Of a DNA stretch of 64,000 bases, positions 55,506 to 62,832 are shown one piece after another. Each line of letters opens with the position of its first letter. The stretch's first letter is position 1. Origin of the DNA: an uncultured Anaerolineae bacterium (GTDB taxonomy: Bacteria > Chloroflexota > Anaerolineae > Aggregatilineales > Phototrophicaceae); the NCBI GenBank assembly GCA_934216615.1, contig CAKQCB010000001.1:496001-560000 (forward strand), written 5' to 3'. The notes below the pieces were generated by a model. That model was not told where the DNA came from. It did no database searches and was given only the letters and a program-made list of their open reading frames with translations. The position numbers and the translations under genes were made by a program.

Positions 55506-56810
55506 ATGCGAAAAAGATTATTACTTGCATTAGCAGCAGGCGCACTCGCCACCATGCCTCTCGCTGCCCAAGAAGATGCGTTACGCATCGGGTTATTGGT
55601 AGACCAATCCGGCGCGCTCACGATCTACGGCTATGAACAAGAATACGGTTTTAAATTAGGGCTTTTGTATGCTGCGGGTATTAACCCTGCGGATTATGAA
55701 AGCGTAGATGCGGCCCTTGCTGAAGTCACTGTTGCAGGCCGTCCAGTTGAAGTAATCGTTCGTGACAACGGCAGTAACGCCGATACCGCTGCCAGCCAAG
55801 CGCGCGAATTGATCGAACAAGAAGGCGTAGAATTCCTTGTTGGCGCTCCCAGCTCTGGTGTCATGACCGGTGTTCAACAAGTCGCTCTGGACTCTGATGT
55901 GATCCTCTTTGTTGATCCAGCAGCTTCCCCTGCCATCACTGGCCCCAACTTCAACGTCAATACGTTCCGTGTATGCCGTAACACTTTCCAAGACTTCCTC
56001 GCATTTGCACCTTTTGCAACGGCAGAATTAGGAACTAATTTTGTCATCTTGGCGATTGATAACGACTTTGGTCGTTCTTCAGCTGCCGCCGCTGGGGTTT
56101 TGGCAAGCGCAGGCATCACCTTCACCAGTGACCCCATCTACGCACCGCTAGAAACGACAGACTTCACCCCCTACATTCAACAAGTCTTGGATTCTGGCGC
56201 AGACGCTCTCCTCCCCATCTGGGCAGGTGACGGATCGGTCACGCTGTTCCAACAAATGGCGGAATTGGGTGTACAAGATCACATGGCCGTTGTCGCCGCG
56301 TTCAACTCCAATGATATCGTTGCAGTCAGCGACCCCAGCACCATCGGCACTATTTCATGGATCGTCTATCACTATTCCTTCCCTGAAAATGAAATCAATG
56401 ACTGGTTAGTTGAAAACTACGAACTCGTCTACAGCGACGTGCCCGACTTGTTCAGCGAATGCAGTTTCGCAACCGCCCAAGCCTTATATGCAAGCGTTGA
56501 AGCCAGCGAAGGCGATACCCTTCCCGAAACCTTGATTCCTATTTTGGAAGGAATGAGCTTTGAAGGGCCGAAGGGAACCTATGTCATTCGTCCTTCAGAC
56601 CACCAAGCGATTGTGCCCATGTACATCGCCCGTTTGACCAACTTAGATGATGCCGACCAAAACTTCTATGAACTGCTTTCGGAAGTTCCCGGTTATCAGA
56701 TCATCCCACCCATTCTGTTAGCAGAAGATGTTGCCGCTGAACGCCTCCCATTGGACGGAGCTTTCAACCAATGGATTGCCGACGAAGTTGCCGCTGAAGC
56801 GAGCGAATAA
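55506..56810 (+). CDS. LIV-type ABC transporter substrate-binding protein
   Basis: This 434-residue secreted protein has the signal peptide MRKRLLLALA to PLAA before QE (residues 1-21). The mature start LRIGLLVDQSGALTIYGYEQ and the regions ELIEQEGVEFLVGAPSSG and DSGADALLPIWAGDG identify the periplasmic-binding-protein type I (Leu/Ile/Val and aromatic acid) family. No lipobox is present. It leads a complete importer, with the ATPases and permeases downstream. The ligand may be an amino acid, short organic acid or aromatic acid. Confidence 0.93.
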   Translation: MRKRLLLALAAGALATMPLAAQEDALRIGLLVDQSGALTIYGYEQEYGFKLGLLYAAGINPADYESVDAALAEVTVAGRPVEVIVRDNGSNADTAASQARELIEQEGVEFLVGAPSSGVMTGVQQVALDSDVILFVDPAASPAITGPNFNVNTFRVCRNTFQDFLAFAPFATAELGTNFVILAIDNDFGRSSAAAAGVLASAGITFTSDPIYAPLETTDFTPYIQQVLDSGADALLPIWAGDGSVTLFQQMAELGVQDHMAVVAAFNSNDIVAVSDPSTIGTISWIVYHYSFPENEINDWLVENYELVYSDVPDLFSECSFATAQALYASVEASEGDTLPETLIPILEGMSFEGPKGTYVIRPSDHQAIVPMYIARLTNLDDADQNFYELLSEVPGYQIIPPILLAEDVAAERLPLDGAFNQWIADEVAAEASE

Positions 56811-56819
56811 ATTTCCACG

Positions 56820-56853
56820 CATACAGTGTGGAACTTCGGTTCTGCACTGTATG
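56820..56853 (+). terminator. First hairpin after the LIV binding-protein gene
   Basis: Arms 56820-56828 and 56845-56853 are perfect 9-bp complements around a 16-base loop, beginning 10 bases after the stop codon. There is no T-run. It precedes a stronger hairpin. Confidence 0.5.
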
Positions 56854-56869
56854 AAGCCATCATCACGAA

Positions 56870-56897
56870 AGAGTCAGGAAGAAATCTTCCTGACTCT
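56870..56897 (+). terminator. Second hairpin after the LIV binding-protein gene
   Basis: Arms 56870-56882 and 56885-56897 are perfect 13-bp complements around a 2-base loop. A short A-rich stretch follows instead of a T-run. It lies between the binding-protein and ATPase genes and probably modulates their relative expression. Confidence 0.7.
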
Positions 56898-56952
56898 GAA
56901 AAATCAAATAGCTTTTATTTGTAGTCTTTTATATGAAGAGATAGAAGTGCCT

Positions 56953-57750
56953 ATGACTGTAGCATCCGCACCTATTCTTGAAGCCCGTCAACTTCGCAAG
57001 GCCTTTGGGGCACTTGTTGCTATTGATGAAGTCTCGATTCAAATTCAACGTGGCATCACCCATTCCATCATTGGCCCTAATGGCGCAGGCAAAACCACAT
57101 TTTTTAATTTATTAACTGGCACGTATTCCCCCACCAGCGGTACGGTGTTTTTTAACGGACAGGATATTTCTAAGTACCCTGTCCAAAAACGAGCCGCGTT
57201 GGGTATTGGGCGTTCATTCCAAATTACAAACTTATTCCCCAATTTAACAGTCCTTGAAAATGTGCGCCTTTCATCCCAAGCGCTCAGCAAAGACAACTTC
57301 CGTTTATTTGCATCTCACAAAAAAATCGCCGCGCATATCGAAAAAGCATATAGCGCGTTAGAAACTGTAGGCTTAAAAAATTCCGCTTTATTACCTGCGA
57401 ATGTGCTACCCCACGGGGGCAAACGTAAACTTGAACTTGCTATGATTCTCGCCGCAGACCCCGAATTAATGCTGTTAGATGAACCGACTGCGGGCATGGC
57501 AAGCGAACAAGTGCCGGAATTAATGCACATCATCGACACGGTGCGCAAGGAAAAACAGACCACCATCGTGATGGTGGAACACAATATGAATGTGGTCATG
57601 AACAGTTCTGACCGCATCACCGTGATGCACCTTGGGCGCGTGCTCGCTGAAGGAACCCCAGCCGAGATTGCAAAAGATAAAACGGTTCAAAATGTGTATT
57701 TAGGTGAACTGTACGACCTATCCAGTCTCGAAAGTCAAACCCATGTCTGA
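56953..57750 (+). CDS. livG: LIV-type ABC transporter ATP-binding protein LivG
   Basis: This 265-residue ATPase starts at the ATG at 56953 (MTVASAPIL); longer frames run into the binding-protein gene. Walker A is GPNGAGKTT, and the signature region reads LPHGGKRKLELA, with HGG replacing the usual SxG core. Walker B is LMLLDEP and the H-loop is VEHNMNVVM. It powers import with LivF and the two permeases. Its stop overlaps the livF start. Confidence 0.93.
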   Translation: MTVASAPILEARQLRKAFGALVAIDEVSIQIQRGITHSIIGPNGAGKTTFFNLLTGTYSPTSGTVFFNGQDISKYPVQKRAALGIGRSFQITNLFPNLTVLENVRLSSQALSKDNFRLFASHKKIAAHIEKAYSALETVGLKNSALLPANVLPHGGKRKLELAMILAADPELMLLDEPTAGMASEQVPELMHIIDTVRKEKQTTIVMVEHNMNVVMNSSDRITVMHLGRVLAEGTPAEIAKDKTVQNVYLGELYDLSSLESQTHV

Positions 57751-58450
57751 AAATGTCCTCGAAGTCCGTGACATCAATACATTCATCGGACAATTTCACA
57801 TTCTCGAAGGTGTAGGGTTTTCTGTACCTAAAGGAAGTATCACCGTCTTATTAGGCAGAAATGGCGCGGGGAAAACCACAACGCTCAAGAGCATTATGGG
57901 AATCACGCCGATTTCTGCTGGAACGATCCTCTATAAAGGCGAAAACATCTCTAAAAAACGCCCGTTCCAAGCTGCGAAACTTGGGCTTGGTTACGTCCCT
58001 GAACATCGTGCGATTTTTAAGACGTTGAGCGTTCGCGAAAACCTTGAGCTTTCCGAACGTAAAAAAGGCGATCTTGAACGCACCATCGACTTTATTTTTG
58101 AGCTTTTTCCCGACCTCAAGCGCCTCTATCACCTTTCGGGGGGTGACCTTTCCGGCGGTCAACAGCAGATGTTAGCGATTGCGCGCGTGCTGGTGCCTCA
58201 AAACCAACTGCTCCTCATTGACGAACCAAGCGAAGGGCTGGCCCCCGTCATCATCGAACAGTTGATGGGCGCAATTCGTCAGCTTGCAAAAACGTCAACG
58301 ATTTTATTAGTTGAACAAAACTTCCGTATGGCAAGTCGCCTTGCAGATCAATATGTCATCATTGACGATGGCAAAAGCCCAGTCAGCGGCACGATGGAAG
58401 ATTTACTCAAAGATGAAGCGCTGATCCAACGTTATCTAGGAGTGGCTTAA
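57743..58450 (+). CDS. livF: LIV-type ABC transporter ATP-binding protein LivF
   Basis: This 235-residue ATPase starts at the ATG at 57743 (MSENVLEV), overlapping the livG stop by eight bases. Walker A is GRNGAGKTT, the signature LSGGQQQM, Walker B LLLIDEPSEGLAP and the H-loop VEQNFRMA. It forms the second nucleotide-binding half of the importer. Its stop overlaps the livH start (TAATG). Confidence 0.95.
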   Translation: MSENVLEVRDINTFIGQFHILEGVGFSVPKGSITVLLGRNGAGKTTTLKSIMGITPISAGTILYKGENISKKRPFQAAKLGLGYVPEHRAIFKTLSVRENLELSERKKGDLERTIDFIFELFPDLKRLYHLSGGDLSGGQQQMLAIARVLVPQNQLLLIDEPSEGLAPVIIEQLMGAIRQLAKTSTILLVEQNFRMASRLADQYVIIDDGKSPVSGTMEDLLKDEALIQRYLGVA

Positions 58451-59457
58451 TGACTGCACGCAAAAATTCAAATGCCGTGTTGCTCATCATTGGGGTGATC
58501 TTTGCCCTGCTGGCAGTGAGCTTTATGAGCGCGAGAGGGAATGTCGGAACGTTCGGCATCACAGTTTTATCCGGTTTATTTCAGGGTATGCTCCTTTTCC
58601 TTGTCGCCTCGGGTTTATCGCTCATCTTTGGCCTCATGGATGTGCTTACACTGGCGCAAGGCGCCTATTTCATGATCGGCGCGTATGTCGCCTACGACAT
58701 TCAACACACCGGCGGGCTGGTGGATATTACCCACATCATGCCTGACCCAAACCTACGCTTTCCTATCGCTGTTTTAGGCGCGGTGATCGTGGGTGGTCTG
58801 CTCGGCGTGATCTTAGAACGCGGGTTATTACGCCCTCTCTACTCTCGCCCTATTTTTCAATTGGTGCTGACATTCGGCATCTCACTCATCTTGCTTGAAG
58901 TCGTCAAACTGCTTTGGACAACCACACCTTACAGTTGGACATCACTGTTTGGAATACGAGAAGGCTTCTTCGAAGTATTTGGTCAGCGGTTCAGTACTTA
59001 TCGGCTTTTTGTGGTGGGGGTGGGCTTTTTGCTCATCTTTGCTATCGCGATCATGTTACGGCGCAGTCGCATCGGCATCATCATCCGCGCAGGCGTTGAA
59101 GATGGGCAGATGGTCGAAGCGTTGGGCGTGAATGTCCGCGCGATCTTCACCCTCGTTTTTACGCTTGGCTGTGCTGTCGCTGCCTTTGGCGGTGCAATTG
59201 CCGCGCCATTTTTAGGGGCATCATCGACACTGGGGGCAAGTTTCCTTCTGCAATCCATCGCCGTTGTGGTGTTAGGGGGCATGGGAAGTTATGAGGGGAC
59301 GGCAGCTGGTAGCATCATGGTGGGGTTAGCCATCGCCGTTGCCCAGCAAACCACCATCGGCACAGATTTCGCCTTCTTACCGAGTATCACTCCGCTTCTG
59401 CTTCTTGTTCTTGTCTTGCTGCTTCGTCCGGGTGGCTTGTTTGGAAGTGCAAAATGA
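58450..59457 (+). CDS. livH: LIV-type ABC transporter permease LivH
   Basis: This 335-residue permease has about eight predicted spans. Landmarks are LFQGMLLFLVASGLSLIFGL, the TLAQGAYFMIGAYVAY segment typical of LivH, and the ATPase-docking GVEDGQMVEALGVNV. It ends PGGLFG, as usual for the family. Its stop overlaps the livM start by four bases. Confidence 0.95.
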   Translation: MTARKNSNAVLLIIGVIFALLAVSFMSARGNVGTFGITVLSGLFQGMLLFLVASGLSLIFGLMDVLTLAQGAYFMIGAYVAYDIQHTGGLVDITHIMPDPNLRFPIAVLGAVIVGGLLGVILERGLLRPLYSRPIFQLVLTFGISLILLEVVKLLWTTTPYSWTSLFGIREGFFEVFGQRFSTYRLFVVGVGFLLIFAIAIMLRRSRIGIIIRAGVEDGQMVEALGVNVRAIFTLVFTLGCAVAAFGGAIAAPFLGASSTLGASFLLQSIAVVVLGGMGSYEGTAAGSIMVGLAIAVAQQTTIGTDFAFLPSITPLLLLVLVLLLRPGGLFGSAK

Positions 59458-60575
59458 TCGTACCTGAGAAACGAAGTTTTCTTCGCGAAAATGGTCTTTA
59501 TTTATTGGTTCTCATCGGTCTGCTTGCGCTACCCTTTTTGATCGGCTGGGCAACAGAATCAAGCCCGTATGGGGTTCCGCGCGGGGATCGTATGATTATG
59601 CGTGGCGAATCGGTACGCTGGCAAGCCGTGATGATCGAAATTTTCATCATCGGCATTTTGACCATGAGCTATAACCTCATGTTTGGCTTCACAGGAATCT
59701 TGTCGTTCGGGCACGCACTGTTTTATGGCCTCAGCGGTTATATCGTCGGCTTGATGCTGGAGTACACAGGGATTGAATCCAACCTCGCCTTATTCTTAGG
59801 CATTATCATTTCGGTTGTTGTTAATGCACTGCTAGGCATATTAATCGGGCTGGTGTCGCTCCGACTCAAAGGGGTTTATTTCGCCATCTTCACGCTCGCA
59901 GTTTCCGAAATGTTTTGGATCTACTTTCGAGGGTTGAGCCTCACCCGCGCTGAAGATGGTTTTGCGCTCAGCCATCTTCCTACATGGGTAGACCCCACTC
60001 AAAACCGCCTGACGTTCTATTACATCGTGCTGATTGTGTTTGTTGGGGTGTTCGTCTTTATTCGCAAACTCATCCATTCACCAACAGGGGCAGTTTTCCA
60101 AGCGATTCGTGAAAATGAAAACCGCGCCCAAGCCATTGGCTACGACACTTTAAAATACAAACTGCTGTCGATCATGTTCGCAAGCATCATGGCGGCGCTG
60201 GCGGGCGTTGCCCAAATTATGCTGAACAAGAAAGTCGGGCCAGAACTTCTCTCCGTCACCAACACCGTTGACCCTTTACTCATGAACATCATCGGGGGGA
60301 TTGGCACATTTACAGGGCCAGTGATCGGTTCCGCAGGTTTGCATCTTTTAGACACCGTACTGCGTGAAGCCACCCTCACCATTGGGGGCACCACGATTCA
60401 AATTGCAAATATCTGGGGGCTTATTTTAGGGGCAATTTTCATCATAGCGGTGATCATCTTCCCACAAGGGATCGTCGGCACTTGGAAACGGATGCAAAAC
60501 TGGTTCCGAACGCGCGGTTCCAAACCGCTCAAAAAGACGGGTACTCAGCCCTCATCTTCTCCACCTTCGGTATAA
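59454..60575 (+). CDS. livM: LIV-type ABC transporter permease LivM
   Basis: This 373-residue permease has about nine spans. The LivM hallmarks GFTGILSFGHALFYGLSGYI, GVYFAIFTLAVSE and RENENRAQAIGYDTLKYKL are present. A C-terminal basic, Ser/Pro-rich tail (about 350-373) extends beyond the family core. It is the last gene of the LIV operon and is followed by a strong bidirectional terminator. Confidence 0.95.
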   Translation: MIVPEKRSFLRENGLYLLVLIGLLALPFLIGWATESSPYGVPRGDRMIMRGESVRWQAVMIEIFIIGILTMSYNLMFGFTGILSFGHALFYGLSGYIVGLMLEYTGIESNLALFLGIIISVVVNALLGILIGLVSLRLKGVYFAIFTLAVSEMFWIYFRGLSLTRAEDGFALSHLPTWVDPTQNRLTFYYIVLIVFVGVFVFIRKLIHSPTGAVFQAIRENENRAQAIGYDTLKYKLLSIMFASIMAALAGVAQIMLNKKVGPELLSVTNTVDPLLMNIIGGIGTFTGPVIGSAGLHLLDTVLREATLTIGGTTIQIANIWGLILGAIFIIAVIIFPQGIVGTWKRMQNWFRTRGSKPLKKTGTQPSSSPPSV

Positions 60576-60576
60576 A

Positions 60577-60605
60577 AAACAGCCCCGCAGAACGCGGGGC
60601 TGTTT
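60577..60605. terminator. Bidirectional terminator between livM and the nicotinamidase-like gene
   Basis: A perfect 12-bp GC-rich stem (60577-60588 with 60594-60605) has a 5-base loop. It is flanked by an A-run on the left and T-rich sequence on the right, so it serves both convergent genes. Confidence 0.92.
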
Positions 60606-60616
60606 CTTTGTGGTGA

Positions 60617-61537
60617 CTAAACAGCGTCTTGCGTGGTGAGCAGTTTCAACCCGCGTTTTGCCAGTTGATTCAACGTTTCGTTCGCCAGCGCGTCAAAATC
60701 AATTTCAGGATGATACACCGACGAGGTACAGTCCATCAGCAAATGGAATTTTGCAATCATCTCGGGGTCATCCCCCAAATAACGCATAATCGACATCAAC
60801 GTTTCTAAAACACAATGACTCTTGGCCTGCCCTGCCAGATAAACACGGTCATAACTGGTGAGCATCTTCAAAAACTGCATATTGATGTCACCCATAGGTT
60901 CGTTTGGAATTTTGACTTCCGGTTCCAAAATCGAATAATGTTCCGTTCGTGGAATCAACCCTTTCATCAAAAAGATTGGTTCGGTTTGGCGAACGAGCGA
61001 ATGGTAGACCACCGCTTCATAGAGCGAGGGTTCTAAGTTATGACCAACCGTGCCAATCAAGGTGTGATACGGCCAGATCATCAACTGTTTTTTGAATTGT
61101 TCTTCCAGCTTCTCGACATAGCTGAATGACCATTCTTCGCTGTAGAGGGGTTTCCATTCACCGTCATCTAAGGCTTGCTGTGTAATGATCGTATACGGTG
61201 CGGGATGATTGCCATTCGCATCTACCCACCACGAAGGTGAAAAAATCTGAATCGGCACATGACTATCTAAAGAAGCGGCTATGGTGGTGATTTTCTCACC
61301 CTGTTTAAAAATCCAGTCGATCACACGACGTGTATCTTCTATCGCGCCAGGGACACTCAACGCGCCATCGGCATGGATAAAATCAATCTGTGTGTCGATC
61401 AACAGTAACAGCGTGCGTTGTTCATCTTCAGTGGACGGTGTTACTGTTGCGTCGCGCTCAACGTCTGCAACGAGCGCGGTACGAGGTGTAAAAAACGTGC
61501 CTACTTTTTCAGGGTTATAAAATGCTGGGGTATTCAT
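60617..61537 (-). CDS. Isochorismatase-fold cysteine hydrolase, nicotinamidase-like
   Basis: This 306-residue protein starts at the ATG at 61537 (MNTPAFYNPE). The isochorismatase-type triad is visible: Asp48 in LLIDTQIDF, Lys192 in FLMKGLIPR and Cys242 in AKSHCVLE. His93 in SLDSHVPIQ could help bind the metal. It is about 100 residues longer than classical nicotinamidase, with an N-terminal extension (1-40) and an insertion around 100-170. It is in one operon with nicotinate phosphoribosyltransferase, which uses the product of nicotinamidase, so deamination of nicotinamide is the best guess. Confidence 0.8.
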   Translation of the reverse strand: MNTPAFYNPEKVGTFFTPRTALVADVERDATVTPSTEDEQRTLLLLIDTQIDFIHADGALSVPGAIEDTRRVIDWIFKQGEKITTIAASLDSHVPIQIFSPSWWVDANGNHPAPYTIITQQALDDGEWKPLYSEEWSFSYVEKLEEQFKKQLMIWPYHTLIGTVGHNLEPSLYEAVVYHSLVRQTEPIFLMKGLIPRTEHYSILEPEVKIPNEPMGDINMQFLKMLTSYDRVYLAGQAKSHCVLETLMSIMRYLGDDPEMIAKFHLLMDCTSSVYHPEIDFDALANETLNQLAKRGLKLLTTQDAV

Positions 61538-61563
61538 GTGTCTTATTTCTATCCTGTCATTCT

Positions 61564-62832
61564 TTAGGTAATCCAACGCGCGGAAGTGAGTCCAGTAGGC
61601 TGTGAAGCCCCATCTTGATAACGCATTAACATCACATAATCGGGATAATCACTATCCACGCGCGACTGCCATTCAGCAATACTAAAAAGTTTGAGCTGAC
61701 CTTGTATATTCGCAACGGTGATCACAAAAGGCAAGCGTTCATAAAAAGCGTGAATCAACTGTTCGCCGACACCCGCCTTCGCCCGCCGAACTAACATCCC
61801 TAAGCCATTCTGGAGACGTTTCGCATCGGGGGCACCGCGCACCGCCCAAAGTTGACGTATCTTTGTCTCAGAATCTAATAACGGCGCGATCATTGAAGGG
61901 TCATCGGTACGCACTTCATCCAACACAAGAATGTGAGGGGATTGGCTTACCCCGCGTAGAATACATTCGCTAAACGAGATGTCTTCTTCTTCTTGTGTTC
62001 CCCACGATGGCGCGAGATGCGTCACGCCATTAGGTAAATTCACTTCACCTGCGCGGTCGATCACCATAATGTTTTGTGAGGGGTCTATTTCTTCCAGTAA
62101 GGCAGAAAGCAAGGTCGTTTTTCCACTTTCAACCTCGCCTACGATGACAAAGCCATACTGACTATGCGCAATTTTTTGCAGTAAGCCGACAGCGTCTTGA
62201 GTACAGAACCCTCGATCAGCCAGTTGATTTAAGGAAACCGTCGATGCTGGGTGCAACCGTAAATCTGCCACGTAATCATAGGTGATGGGCGGCGCCAAAA
62301 GACTCAAACAGAGGGGACGACCTTTGACTTTAAACCCCATCTCGATCATCTCTGGGATATTTTCACGGGGAATGTTCCCATGCCACAACATCCGTTGGAT
62401 GACCGTTGCCAAATGTTCTTGATCAGCAAAAATCTGCCCTAAATTCACCAGTTCACCATGTCCACGCCGAATCGCAGTTTGTTCAACCCCTTTGATCGAG
62501 ATCGTGGTGATCGTCTCATCATTTAAGTACGGGTCGAGCACGCTGAACCCGAATAAGTCGCTGTACGCACGTTCAACGAGGTGCACCTGCGCCTCAAGGT
62601 CAAGTCGGATCGACTCTACATTCAACAGGTAGTGCATAGTTTCGCGGATCAATGCGAAACGCTGTCCTTCGGACAAACGAAACAAATCTGGATTGCGTCC
62701 GTTTTCTTCTATAAAAGCGTCGGTGATGCGTTCGACCAACCCTTCATAAGAATAGCGTCGGGTGCCACTTCGCCCCTCAACAAATTGCGGTGTATTTTTC
62801 TCATGATCGGTCACAACAACCTCTTTTATCAC
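61564..62832 (-). CDS. CpaF-like secretion-type ATPase, divergent
   Basis: This 422-residue ATPase has an N-terminal helical domain (about 25-120) and a RecA-like core with Walker A GEVESGKTT (about 233-241) and Walker B-like ILVLDEVR. The C-terminal part lacks the His box of typical CpaF/TadA proteins: after DEVR comes LLDSETKIRQLWAVRGAPDAK. No tad or type IV pilus genes are nearby. Its GTG start overlaps the stop of the nicotinate phosphoribosyltransferase gene by four bases (GTGA); a second GTG at 62814 with GAGG upstream is an alternative. A link to NAD metabolism or an orphan motor role is unproven. Confidence 0.8.
   Translation of the reverse strand: MIKEVVVTDHEKNTPQFVEGRSGTRRYSYEGLVERITDAFIEENGRNPDLFRLSEGQRFALIRETMHYLLNVESIRLDLEAQVHLVERAYSDLFGFSVLDPYLNDETITTISIKGVEQTAIRRGHGELVNLGQIFADQEHLATVIQRMLWHGNIPRENIPEMIEMGFKVKGRPLCLSLLAPPITYDYVADLRLHPASTVSLNQLADRGFCTQDAVGLLQKIAHSQYGFVIVGEVESGKTTLLSALLEEIDPSQNIMVIDRAGEVNLPNGVTHLAPSWGTQEEEDISFSECILRGVSQSPHILVLDEVRTDDPSMIAPLLDSETKIRQLWAVRGAPDAKRLQNGLGMLVRRAKAGVGEQLIHAFYERLPFVITVANIQGQLKLFSIAEWQSRVDSDYPDYVMLMRYQDGASQPTGLTSARWIT

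Noticed and set aside
56728..56952. N-terminal extension of LivG into the binding-protein gene.
   Set aside because: The extension crosses two hairpins and overlaps the binding-protein end; the ATG at 56953 gives the family's usual N-terminus.
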